From positions 1 to 64,000 of the forward strand of contig NW_025942333.1 in NCBI RefSeq assembly GCF_000764305.2: a stretch of 64,000 bases of DNA, read 5' to 3'. This stretch comes from Hyalella azteca. Taxonomy: Eukaryota > Arthropoda > Malacostraca > Amphipoda > Hyalellidae. The position numbers and the translations under genes were made by a program. Under the pieces are notes generated by a model. The model saw only the letters and a program-made list of their open reading frames with translations. It was not told where the DNA came from and did not search any database. Below are positions 52,102-61,670 of the stretch, piece after piece; positions within the stretch are counted from its first letter, which is position 1, and each line of letters opens with the position of its first letter.

Positions 52102-52312
52102 TCTGACAATTGCCTTATTATACAACTGCCTAATTGTTCAATAGCCTTTGCAAACGAAGTCTGTAACGTTCAAGTTACTTATTCTATATACACAGATAGA
52201 TTTTTCGTACCTCTTTACATTGTCGTAACAGATGAATATTTTGAACCCTAAATATATGCTCCTCTCGGCTGATGAAGTAACAAGTGATACGAGGGTCAGC
52301 TTTGCTTTAGGT

Positions 52313-52462
52313 CTGGGCCCATACTTTCAAAATAAGTTAAGAGATCGTAAGTTCATCAGCCAATCATTGACGGCCTTTTGAGCAAAATCCACCAATCATA
52401 GACAAGAAAATAGTGCGTAAGTACTTACGTTCACTTAGCGAGTTTTGAAAGCATGGCCCCAG
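52313..52462 (+). mobile_element. 150-bp MITE, copy A
   Basis: Ends CTGGGCCCATACTTTCAAAA and TTTTGAAAGCATGGCCCCAG are inverted repeats of each other with few mismatches. The interior includes GATCGTAAGTTCATCAGCCA and CCACCAATCATAGACAAG. No target duplication is obvious. The element has no coding capacity, and its superfamily is not resolved from these ends. Confidence 0.8.
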
Positions 52463-52978
52463 AACGTGAAAAATATACAAATCCTACATTACTGCATCTC
52501 AGTCCAATGTGCTAGAGTCGGTGAAAAATGCATGCAAACGTCTACAAGCATAGGGAATGCAAAAATTTCCATAATATGGATACTTTATTGACATACAGAA
52601 AGACATTACCTCAATCGGTAAATAATTAATTTCAAAGACGATGAACACGAAAAGTATATTTGAAATTAGGAAAATAAACTGCGCTCAACCACCTGCACAA
52701 ACTTTCTAAACTTGTTACTGAGAGAAAATTGTTATATCTTATGATTTAGTAAGCAGTATCACGATATATCTGATAATTGCCTTATTATACAACTGCCTAA
52801 ATATTCAATAGCCTTTGCAACGAAGTCTGTAACGTTCAAGTTACTTATTCTATATACACAGATAGATTTTTCGTACCTCTTTACATTGTCGTAACAGATG
52901 AATATTTTGAACCCTAAATATATGCTCCTCTCGGCTGATGAAGTAACAAGTGATACGAGGGTCAGCTTTGCTTTAGGT

Positions 52979-53128
52979 CTGGGCCCATACTTTCAAAATA
53001 AGTTAAGAGATCGTAAGTTCATCAGCCAATCATTGACGGCCTTTTGAGCAAAATCCACCAATCATAGACAAGAAAATAGTGCGTAAGTACTTACGTTCAC
53101 TTAGCGAGTTTTGAAAGCATGGCCCCAG
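52979..53128 (+). mobile_element. 150-bp MITE, copy B (from the tandem duplication)
   Basis: This is the same element as at 52313, carried along by the 666-bp duplication and therefore not an independent insertion. Confidence 0.8.
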
Positions 53129-53653
53129 AACGTGAAAAATATACAAATCCTACATTACTGCATCTCAGTCCAATGTGCTAGAGTCGGTGAAAAATGCATG
53201 CAAACGTCTACAAGCATAGGGAATGCAAAAATTTCCATAATATGGATACTTTATTGACATACAGAAAGACATTACCTCAATCGGTAAATAATTAATTTCA
53301 AAGACGATGAACACGAAAAGTATATTTGAAATTAGGAAAATAAACTGCGCTCAACCACCTGCACAAACTTTCTAAACTTGTTACTGAGAGAAAATTGTTA
53401 CATCTTATGATTTAGTAAGCAGTATCACGATATATGTCAGGGGATTAGCTTTACATTTTAAATTATACGTTTAACGAAAAGTTGGTTTGCTTGATCACGT
53501 AGCATAATAAACTGAATTATTGATTGATATTGGGATTGTCTTATACATAGGAATAAGATAAATTAATTGACATGCTAAACAGAAAATTGTTAACGCCACT
53601 GGGAACTATCTAAACTTGAGGCGTGAGCATGGGCATGCATGCATGGCGTCGTC

Positions 53654-53912
53654 ACGCTCTCCACGCTCGTCACGCTCGTCACGCTCTTCACGCTCTTCAC
53701 GCTCACTACAGCTGCACTCTCAGGGAGTGAGCAGCAGTCAGCTGCACTCTCAGGGCGTGAGCAGCAGTCAGCTGCACTCTCAGGGCGTGAGCAGCAGTCA
53801 GCTGCACTCTCAGGGCGAGAGCAGCAGTCAGCTGCAGCTGCACTCTCAGGGCGAGAGCAGCAGTCAGCTGCAGCTGCACTCTCAGGGCGAGAGCAGCAGT
53901 CAGCTGCAGCTG
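53654..53912 (+). repeat. GC-rich minisatellite, 30-bp and 36-bp units
   Basis: A short CACGCTCGT/CACGCTCTT run (53654-53703) leads into units of AGCTGCACTCTCAGGGCGTG plus AGCAGCAGTC (30 bases). From about 53828 the units become 36 bases by gain of one AGCTGC. Both lengths are divisible by three, so frames stay open on both strands (Ser/Gln-rich on +, Ala/Cys-rich on -). These frames are array products. Confidence 0.95.
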
Positions 53913-55032
53913 CAACGCTCGTCTGTAAACTGTTGACGGCGGCCGTCATCAGCTGAGACGGGCAGGCGGTGCTTCGTCTTGTGATAAGTCATCTCGCTTC
54001 TGACATTCAACGCTGTTATACTCCCGACATTCAATAATAATATGAAACTTTTAGAAGATTTACGTTAATAAATAAATTCGGTAATCAATTTTTGGTTGCC
54101 ATAGAGATTAAAATTAAATTGGGTTTTATTAAATTGGTTTTTAATCTCATAGAGAATGAAATTAAAATGCGGGAAGTTTCAGCAGCAACGCTCTCAGGCC
54201 AGAAGGTTCGGTTCGTTGTGTGAATTTGATGTCGAGTTTCGTTCGCTCCATGAAAACGTTATACTATTAAGAACGTGAGAATTTGTAAAAATTTATTTCG
54301 TACTATTTCAGTTCAATGGAAAATTGACAAAAAATTGTTAACTAAATTGTTTTCACGCAAATAAGTATATATTCATAATCATGATCAATTGATTATAGCA
54401 TACGAATGAATTAGTTGAATAAAATATAATGCCATGATGACCGCAGTTCATGTGGATCGAGCACAGCTGCACTTGACAAAGCAATCGGAGATTTTTATAA
54501 CATTGCGCTCATCGAAGCATGATATGCGAGTGATGCTGCCATTTTACAGCACAAAAAACTCAATGTAAATGTGATCTAAATCAGAGATCCTTTGGTTCGA
54601 GTGGCTCGAATGGAAACTACTGGAGCCCGCGCATCAATGAGACCCCAACAAACGGCACCACGCAAATTGGACGAATGCACAAAAGCGGCCTATACGAAGT
54701 AGCACATAGCGGAGTCCGATACACTTCAATGGATTACGAATGCCTGTGTGGGCCATCACAATCGTACACAGTCACCATTTGAGACTGGGAACCACAGCGA
54801 TTGTGGTTCCCATACGTCACAACAGTGGAGGCTCCTCAGCGTTTTTTTTTTGGGAAAATTTTGCGACAGAAATATTGAAGCACGTCCTCTGCTTTTGAGA
54901 TTTTAATAATTAAGATTTGAGTAGCACTTGAAAAACACTACCTAACAAAATTTAGAGTCGCCCCAGCTTCTGGTAATCCAAATCAGAAGCTGCCGCGTCT
55001 GTACATTTTCACTGGGAATAAACCAGGCGCTT
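53913..55032. other. Spacer with a short perfect hairpin at 54786-54812
   Basis: TGGGAACCACA (54786-54796), loop GCGAT, then TGTGGTTCCCA (54802-54812): an 11-bp perfect stem. The loop is too short for a typical microRNA precursor. Nothing else is recognised. Confidence 0.5.
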
Positions 55033-55186
55033 CCTAGGACCCATACTTTCAAAACTCGCTAAGTGAACGTAACTACTTACGTTCTATTTTATTGTCCATG
55101 ATTGGTGGATTTTGCTTGAAAGGCCGTCAATGATTGGCTGATGAACTTACGATCACTTTATTTTTTTTTGAAAGTATAGATCCTGG
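55033..55186 (-). mobile_element. 150-bp MITE, copy C, inverted and independent
   Basis: This is the reverse complement of the element at 52313, with similar length, recognisable ends (GGACCCATACTTTCAAAACT and AAAGTATAGATCC) and a conserved centre (GGCCGTCAATGATTGGCTGA). It differs from copies A and B at many sites. It sits in different flanking DNA, which shows that the homologous unit ends at the inverted repeats and so confirms the element borders. Confidence 0.8.
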
Positions 55187-56618
55187 ACCGCACGCTGATG
55201 CCTCGCGTTGTCATTAACGAGTCAAACGAATTACTGGTGCTGCTGGCCGCTTAAATTTAAATGAATTCCCTTTAAATGAATTCCAAAAATAAAAATGGTA
55301 GCACGAAGTTTCAAATCGTGTATGACTAACACAAATAAACAGATGCTGAGAAATTAGCTACGAGAATGAACGCTTAACCAATATTTAGAAAGATTGCGTA
55401 TGGTGGTTTTTATTTTAACTTTTAATGAACAAGGAAAATTAAAATGTTGATAATGAGTTGAGTGACATTATTGTTTAAAATTCGAATGTTATATTCACCG
55501 TAAATTCACATGATTGTTTAAGATTCAAATGTTATATTCCCCGTAAATAATATTCGCCGTAAGTTGAATGTTATATTCACCGTAAATTCCCATGATTGTT
55601 TAAGATTGTTATATTCCCCGTAAATAATTGCCGACCATTCCTGCCCACCACAGTACGGTTCATCAGAGGGAGCATACGACCCCAGCAGCGACTCTTCCCC
55701 TACTATGCCCCACCTTCACCACGACCCCACCCTCTACCATTTTAAATAAAACAAGTTTCAACTTCATAACGTTCTTAGTTTTTTATTTATTAACAAATTA
55801 AAAGGGTCAGTTAATTCTGGTACACCCTGTAGTACATAAAGTGCGTACTGTAAGGATACTTATGATCCCGAGCCTGAAAGTTTGGAATTGCATTACAAAT
55901 CAACGCAGCTATTATGATGTTGCTGTGTTTTCTTCTGGATGTATAAGAGAAGTTTTACTACTTGTACAATAAAGTAATGCTTGCGGACTGTGAGATGAGA
56001 AAGAAATATTAGCGGGCAGCCTAACAGAGCAGAATTTTTCTTCGTAAATCCTTATTAATCCAAGAAACAATTTATTAGTGAATATTTTAGTTAACCCTGT
56101 TCCTGTAGGTTGTGTGTACTCAGTAGCCTTTCATGCTAACTTATTTTTGTGCAGCCTTTGCCTAGGAATTTTTTTATTGATCATTCAAACAGTTATTGCT
56201 GATATTGGTGCTGTTAAATTTGTACTCATTTATATTAATTGATTTATTTTTCGTCTTTACTCGTATCTACATTATGAGAAAAATCCAGTCCACACAACCC
56301 TGCCTGAAATTTATTAACTTTCCAGAATTAAATTCGTCGTGAAACCACTTGTGCGTCATGCACCTAGTTCTTCACTGTTGATGTAGTTATAGTTGATAGT
56401 TATTTTATGATTGTTTTAAATTTTGTTGTGATATTTATGAATTTCTTTCATTAGATTTGTTGCGATAATGCAGGTTAAGGACCATGGTCGCATCTTGATA
56501 AGTTTGTTATTTTTATTTGCAGAAACTCACTTATTCTGCAAGCAATTAGCATTTGATTCATCATATCGGGGTTATTCACCATATTACCTTACATTATTCT
56601 TCATTATACCACCTAACA
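55187..56618. other. 5' flank or upstream intron of the LIM-homeobox gene
   Basis: Positions 55468-55628 hold a diverged tandem duplication around AATGTTATATTCMCCGTAAAT. The rest is AT-rich with no recognisable exon. The region directly before 56620 ends in a splice-acceptor-like TTATACCACCTAACAG, so an upstream exon probably exists but is not identified. Confidence 0.5.
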
Positions 56619-56619
56619 G

Positions 56620-56750
56620 GGATGGCGTCTCCGGTGCCAATTACATGCCAAAATAGTGATATATCCAACAAAGGCATAGGCACGTCGAATAGTAACAGCA
56701 ACGGCACGGCCACTTCAATATCCTCAACCTGCACTGTCACCTCAGGACAG
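56620..56750 (+). CDS. ap: LIM-homeobox (apterous/Lhx2/9-like) gene, N-terminal coding exon
   Basis: The exon is bounded by an acceptor (…ACCTAACAG, AG 56618-56619) and a donor (CAG|GTAAGC, GT 56751). ATG at 56622 opens 43 codons reading MASPVPITCQNSD, then a Ser/Asn/Thr-rich low-complexity stretch, ending TVTSGQ in phase 0. This joins in frame to the LIM exon at 58086. If an upstream coding exon exists the Met could be internal; only two bases precede it in this exon. LIM-homeobox N-termini are poorly conserved, so this exon is assigned by splice phase and position rather than by sequence. The last 40 bases with the donor are copied downstream (see the duplication at 56711). Confidence 0.65.
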
Positions 56751-57038
56751 GTAAGCATTATTTTTTTAAGCATTTCACCCTAGCTAGCTAAGCCATTTAA
56801 CTGGGTTCCCGGACTAAACTTAGCTTTTCACTGAAATAAATTAACATTTCATTTTAACGAATGAAAATTTTTCCGGTATCCTCAACTTGCACTTCAATAT
56901 CCTCAACCTGCACGGTCACCTCAGGACAGGTAAGCATTTCACCTTACTTAGCTGAGCTAATCAACTGGGTTCCCGGACTAAACTTAGCTTTTCACAGAAA
57001 TAAAGTAACATTTCATTTTAACGAATGAAAATTTATTC
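56711..57038 (+). repeat. 179-bp tandem duplication of exon end, splice donor and intron start
   Basis: CACTTCAATATCCTCAACCT starts at 56711 inside the exon and again at 56890. Each is followed by CACCTCAGGACAG|GTAAGCAT and by the same intron sequence (TTTAACGAATGAAAATTT). The second copy therefore holds the last 40 exon bases and an intact donor (GT 56930), but I see no acceptor just before it. Reading on from the first copy meets a stop at 56781-56783. Confidence 0.93.
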
Positions 57039-57589
57039 GGTAAATGAATTTTACAGGATCATTTACCGAATGAAAATTTCCGTTTGTTAATATTTCCCCA
57101 ATTGTTGGCAATTGAGAGCAATCTTTAGTCGAGCGAGTGTGTTCATCGGGAATTTAAATCTGAACCAATCAGCTGCTTCAGCGCTGAATATCATTGTTAA
57201 TAATATCATCATCATTCCTACAACCATATATATTGCCAGTTGATAAGTCCTTCTTTTCTAAAATAAATCTCCATATTCCAATACAATTAATGGAACATCT
57301 CATCACTTCTATTAGATTACTGCTGCCATAGTTATTATTTAGACGGCCCAGTTATTTCATCTTATTTTAATATCGAATCATTTGAGATTTTTCACAATTA
57401 TACAAGCAAGAGTGTTGAGATATAATAAAAATCACCGAATAATATCGTTTTGATTATAGATTCAGCGTATTAATTAATTGTAGCAAACAATAATTTCTGT
57501 GTTTCTTTTCATCATCAGTGCTGTGAATCTGCAGGAACCTTTGAAATATCGTTGGTGGCGAACTCATAGTTCCTCGCCATAATATGTGT

Positions 57590-58078
57590 TCCGAAAACAA
57601 AAATTTTCATTGCGAGTTTAGAGAAGTGTGTTCCGAATACAGAGATGTATGTTTGTAATACAGAGATATATGTTCCGAGTGAAGATATGTATGTGTGAAT
57701 ACAGAGATGTATGTTCCTAATACAGATATGTATGTTCCAAATACAAAGATGTATGTTCCAAATGCAAAAACATATCTTCCGAATACAGAGAAATGTTATC
57801 TTAGCACAGAGCTGTGTGTTGCGAATACATACAGAGATGTATGTTACGAATACGATATGTATGTTCCGAATACAGAGATGTATGTTCCGAGTACAGAGAT
57901 GTATGTTCCGAGTACAGATATGTATGTTCCGAATGCAAAGAAATGATTTCTTAACACAGAGCTGCGTGTTGCGTATTCAGAGCTGTGTGTTTCGTATTCA
58001 GAGATGCGTGTTGCGTATACAGAGCTGCGTGTTGCGTATTCAGAGATGCGTGTTGCGTATACATGCGTGTTCTGATTT
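57590..58078 (+). repeat. Intronic minisatellite, 21-bp unit, about 23 copies, abutting the LIM exon
   Basis: The early units are TGTATGTTCCGAATACAGAG plus A. Later units drift to a TGCGTGTTGCGTATTCAGAG type, with a few length variants near 57790-57830. The array ends only a few bases before the acceptor TTGTTCCAG (AG 58084-58085). Being 21 bases long, it keeps frames open, including one from 57711 that runs in phase into the LIM exon. Confidence 0.95.
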
Positions 58079-58085
58079 GTTCCAG

Positions 58086-58291
58086 GTGTCAACTGCCGTG
58101 TCGTCAGGGCCCGGGGTGGAGGTGTGCGCAGGCTGCTCCGAGAGAATATTGGACAGATTTTACCTGCTGGCCGTGGATAAGAAGTGGCACGCAGGGTGCC
58201 TGCGATGTGTCACCTGTAAAATACCTTTAGACACACCGCGCACTCTCTTCACCAGGGACGGATTAATATTTTGCAAGGAAGACTATCACAG
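58086..58291 (+). CDS. ap: LIM-homeobox transcription factor exon, LIM domain 1 (apterous/Lhx2/9 type)
   Basis: The exon runs from acceptor AG 58084-58085 to donor AG|GTGAGAT (GT 58292), phase 0 in and phase 2 out. After a short linker it encodes one complete LIM zinc-binding domain: CAGC, 17 residues, H-x2-C, then C-x2-C, 18 residues, C-x2-D. Diagnostic stretches are ILDRFYLLAVDKKWHAGCL and FTRDGLIFCKEDYHR. The DR(F/Y)YLLAV-K-WH stretch and the 18-residue second finger match apterous/Lhx2/Lhx9 better than the Lmx1 type, which has 16 residues there. Apterous-type proteins are nuclear factors for dorsal and appendage identity and neurons. LIM domain 2 and the homeodomain must lie beyond 64000. 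Naming rests on one domain. Confidence 0.8.
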
Positions 58292-58689
58292 GTGAGATAA
58301 TTTCCAAATATTATTTGCATATTTACGCCCTTCAGTTGGAGAGATTAGTCACTTTATTAAATTATCTATTAACTTTATTTTTCACAACGCAGTGGTGAAA
58401 AATTGGCGCTTGAAACTTATTTTCAAGCGCCAATTGGCACTTTGATTCACTAGCACAGAATCTGTTGCATGAAATCATATAGAGGTATTTTCCCCCATCT
58501 CCTCTTATAGGCTTTAATTTAGAGCGAATAAGCAATGTCTTATTTAGGATTCTGAAAATTCCGAAAATGGCTGAAATACTCATTAGTATGTCTCAACATG
58601 CCTGAAATCGGATTTGGAATCGTAAAATTTCGGATAAATTCTTCACGATAGAAGTTTTTGTCCACGAAAATAACAATTAACAGTCTGTA
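58292..58689 (+). other. Intron after the LIM1 exon, left part
   Basis: The intron opens at the GT at 58292 and reaches past the window end, so it is at least 5.7 kb long. Near 58400-58435 a short inverted repeat (GGCGCTTGAAA / TTTCAAGCGCC) is seen. Confidence 0.55.
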
Positions 58690-58696
58690 CATACAG

Positions 58697-58972
58697 CTGC
58701 GTACGTAAGCCGCCTACATAACGTACAAGTCTCGTACATAACTTATGAATAAGTCTCGTACATAACGTACGAGTAAGCCTCGTACATAACGTACGAGTAA
58801 GCCTCGTACATAACGTACGAGTAAGCCTCGTACATAACGTACGAGTAAGCCTCGTACATAACGTACGAGTAAGCCTCGTACATAACGTACGAGTAAGCCT
58901 CGTACATAACGTACGAGTAAGCCTCGTACATAACGTACGTGTAAGCCTCGTACATAACGTACTAGCAAGTCT
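58697..58972 (+). repeat. Intronic minisatellite, 24-bp unit, about 11 copies, palindromic core
   Basis: Units read GTAAGCCTCGTACATAACGT plus ACGA. ACGTAC is self-complementary, and CGTAC/GTACG words alternate, so neighbouring units can pair. Central copies are identical and edge copies are diverged. Minus-strand frames (for example 58643-59044) are open through it because 24 is a multiple of three. Confidence 0.95.
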
Positions 58973-60538
58973 TGAGACCAACATGCAGTTCACGAACCTT
59001 CGTTTAGTATTCGGACGGCGCCCCAGCGACTGGGTTGCGGCCACATAAATCCCATGGCTGCGCCTCCGTCATCTACACTCCGAGATCACAAGTAGCGTCT
59101 AATTGTTCAGTCACGGCACGCTGCTTTTGTCAGAAGTTCCGCCTTGTACATTAGAAAGAGGCACGCTTCGTTCAAACGATGAGTTAAAAAATTATCTCAT
59201 CTCAAATAACAATTTTTTGAGTCTGTGATGAAGTGCATGAAAATATAGTCTTTGTTTGAGCACCAAAAGTTATGTTATTGTGCGACAGGTAAACAAATTA
59301 GGCAAATGTGACTCTGAAGAGCTGGCGCCATTAGTTCAAAAGCACTCAAAATGGATGACTTGTAGAAGAAATTCCACAATTTTAAATGCTCCAGTAAATC
59401 ATGCAGGAGCTTAAACGACTCTGGTATCCAGGATTATTTATGCAAGATTTTATGCAAAACAATACATTTTATCGGAGTTTAGAAGCAGTGTAGCAAGAAG
59501 GCGCTGGCCGTTTGATCGCAAGTAGCAGACGACGTCTTATCGCCGGATGCAACATTCCGTAAATGCTTTACTCAAAGCGTCCTGCTGCTAATCTGCCTCT
59601 TCCAGCTCGAGTGTATCTTGAGGTTCGCTTACACTGCCACCCTCGCTCCCTGCCTCTTCAACCCGCCTTCCTAAACCAAGTCCCATCCCTAGATTAGATC
59701 TCGCTCTGTCACCGCTTAAATCCTGACTACTAGAAGCCATTTAATGTTCTCAGGTCGCCTTTATCGAAAAGCTACAAATACTAGAAGCTCGGAACTTCAT
59801 CCAAGATTTTTTTTGTGGGGGAATACGACGGAGAACTTTCTATCTTTAACCTAAAAGTCGCAAGCGATGACCAGAAAATTTGCAACAAATAACTAGAAAA
59901 TAATAAGAGAAAGAAATATGTTCTGTAGAAAATAATAAGTTACAGAGCATCAAAACGCACCAGAGTCCACGACTTTTGGCTACTGCATGTGGACGTCGAT
60001 TGTTGCGTCATGTTCTTTGGGCCGGTGTCGGGTTATCGCGGCACAACCCATTGCTGGAGAATACAAGGGAAATCAGCACAACAACCTACCTATAAATTAC
60101 GGTCTGCTACCAAGACCGGAGTCAGCTAATGCATTTACCATTCTTCTCCGATTACAGCAAAGACAAGGCACTAGCTGTGCCGGGAGAGGGAGGGCGCTGA
60201 TCCCAATCGAGATTGAAGGCCACGACTTGAAGAAAACTTTTAAGGATTTACAGTCGAGATCAGACCAAGAAGCAGTGAATAGGTGGAAAATGTGGTCCCG
60301 TAGACGTGATTGGACTGAGGAGCGAGAATTTATCTTGGTAGACTTGATCATTTCCATCCCTTTTCAAAATTTGAAGGAACCAACTATTGTAAGCAAAAGT
60401 TGCAAAAAAATCGACGGCACTAATAAGTAAACACATATATAAAAAAGGTGCATTCTTTTGCCTTGGAATCTTAATTAAATTAACGAGATGACAAAATAAT
60501 TATTAAAAACATCGAACTCGTTGCATCCGTCGTTATGC
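58973..60538. other. Intron of the LIM gene; unrecognised 147-codon ORF at 59987-60430
   Basis: The + strand frame 59987-60430 starts with ATG (MWTSIVASCSLGR...) and has a charged C-terminal half (DLKKTFKDLQSRSDQEAVNR, then RRRDWTEEREF). I do not recognise it, see no intron borders, and the opposite strand is also partly open. It could be a chance frame or a remnant of an element. No other feature is seen. Confidence 0.35.
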
Positions 60539-61670
60539 TACTTAGGCCTGCTTTATTCCGACTAAATTAGTTTAAACCCTAAGATTAATCGAATTAAATT
60601 TCTTGGTAATCTTATAGTGTGAAAAAGAAAGAGGTTATAGTCGCTACAATGGGGTTAGTCACTACAAACGCGTATGAAGATCGATGTGCGCCTATACCAA
60701 ATATCTTCGTATATTTTCCATCAACAAAGATCGTGAACTCATCCACGAATACGACAATATTCCCTCAAAGCGTGTAATTCGTAGCTCATTTCGTAGCCAT
60801 GTAGTAAAATGCGTGAGAAAAGAAATGACTCCCTAAAGATGTCGTGCGTAATTCGTAGCGCCATTCGTAGTCCTCTAGTAAAATGCGTGAGAAAAGGAAT
60901 GACAGCCTAATGTTTTCGTGCGTAATTCGTAGCGCCATTCGTAGTCCTGTAGTAAAATGCGTGAGAAAAGAAATGACTACTGTTACTTAGGCCTGCTTTA
61001 TTTGAATTGAATAGAAATAAACTCTAAGAATAAAAGAGTTAAATTTCTTATATCTTAGGGTGGAAAAGAAAGAGCTTGTAGTCACTACAATGGAGTTAGT
61101 CACTACAAACGCGTATGAGGATCAATGTGCGCACATACAAAGTATCTTCGTAAATTTTCCATCAACAAAGTTCGTGAAAACACTCATCCACAAATACGAC
61201 AATATTGCCTTAAAGCGTGTTATTCGTAGCGCCATTCGTAGTCCTGTAGTAAAATGCGTGAGAAAAGGAATGACTTCCTAAAGATATCGTGCGTAATTCG
61301 TAGCGCCATTCGTAGTCCTGTAGTAAAATGCGTGAGAAAAGGAATGACTTCCTAATGTTATCGTGCGTAATTCGTAGAGCCATTCGTAGGCATGTAATAA
61401 AATGCGTGAGAAAAGGAATGACTGTCTAAAGATATCGTGCGTAATTCGTAGAGCCATTCGTAGTCCTGTAGTAAAATGCGTGAGAAAGGGAATGACTGTC
61501 TAAAGATATCGTGCGTAATTCGTAGCGCCATTCGTAGTCGTGTAGTAAAATGGGTGAGAAAAGGAATGACTTCCTAAAGATATCGTGCGTAATTCGTAGA
61601 GCCATTCGTAGTCCTGTAGTAAAATGCGTGAGAAAAGGAATGACTGTTTAAAGATATCGTGCAGTGAAGT
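60539..61670 (+). repeat. Higher-order tandem repeat: about 230-bp block plus 75-bp units, twice
   Basis: A block beginning ACTTAGGCCTGCTTTATT occurs at about 60539 and 60984. Each is followed by tandem 75-base units (TCGTGCGTAATTCGTAGCGC, CATTCGTAGTCCTGTAGTAA, AATGCGTGAGAAAAGGAATG). The first block has about three units and the second about six. The 75-base units are more alike than the two large blocks, so unit number changed after, or independently of, the block duplication. Confidence 0.9.

Larger units (their letters stand above)
52102..53436 (+). repeat. Near-identical tandem duplication, 666-bp unit, two copies
   Basis: The copies are 52102-52768 and 52769-53436. They begin TCTGAYAATTGCCTTATTAT and end GTAAGCAGTATCACGATATAT. 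Comparing by eye I find only four or five differences (for example CAAACGAAG versus CAACGAAG, and GTTATATC versus GTTACATC), so identity is about 99%. Each copy contains one copy of a 150-bp MITE. No coding sequence is seen in the unit. Confidence 0.95.

Noticed and set aside
53590..53956. Three overlapping open frames on both strands (Ser/Gln-rich, Ala/Leu-rich, Ala/Cys-rich)
   Set aside because: All follow from the 30/36-bp array, with no non-repeat coding sequence attached.
54786..54812. Possible microRNA hairpin
   Set aside because: The stem is only 11 bp with a 5-base loop, too short for a standard precursor.
56890..56929. A second real coding exon downstream of the first LIM-gene exon
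   Set aside because: It is a duplicate of the exon's last 40 bases with a donor but without a visible acceptor before it.
58643..59044. Minus-strand 133-codon frame with repeated LCTRLTRT
   Set aside because: Product of the 24-bp array inside the LIM-gene intron.
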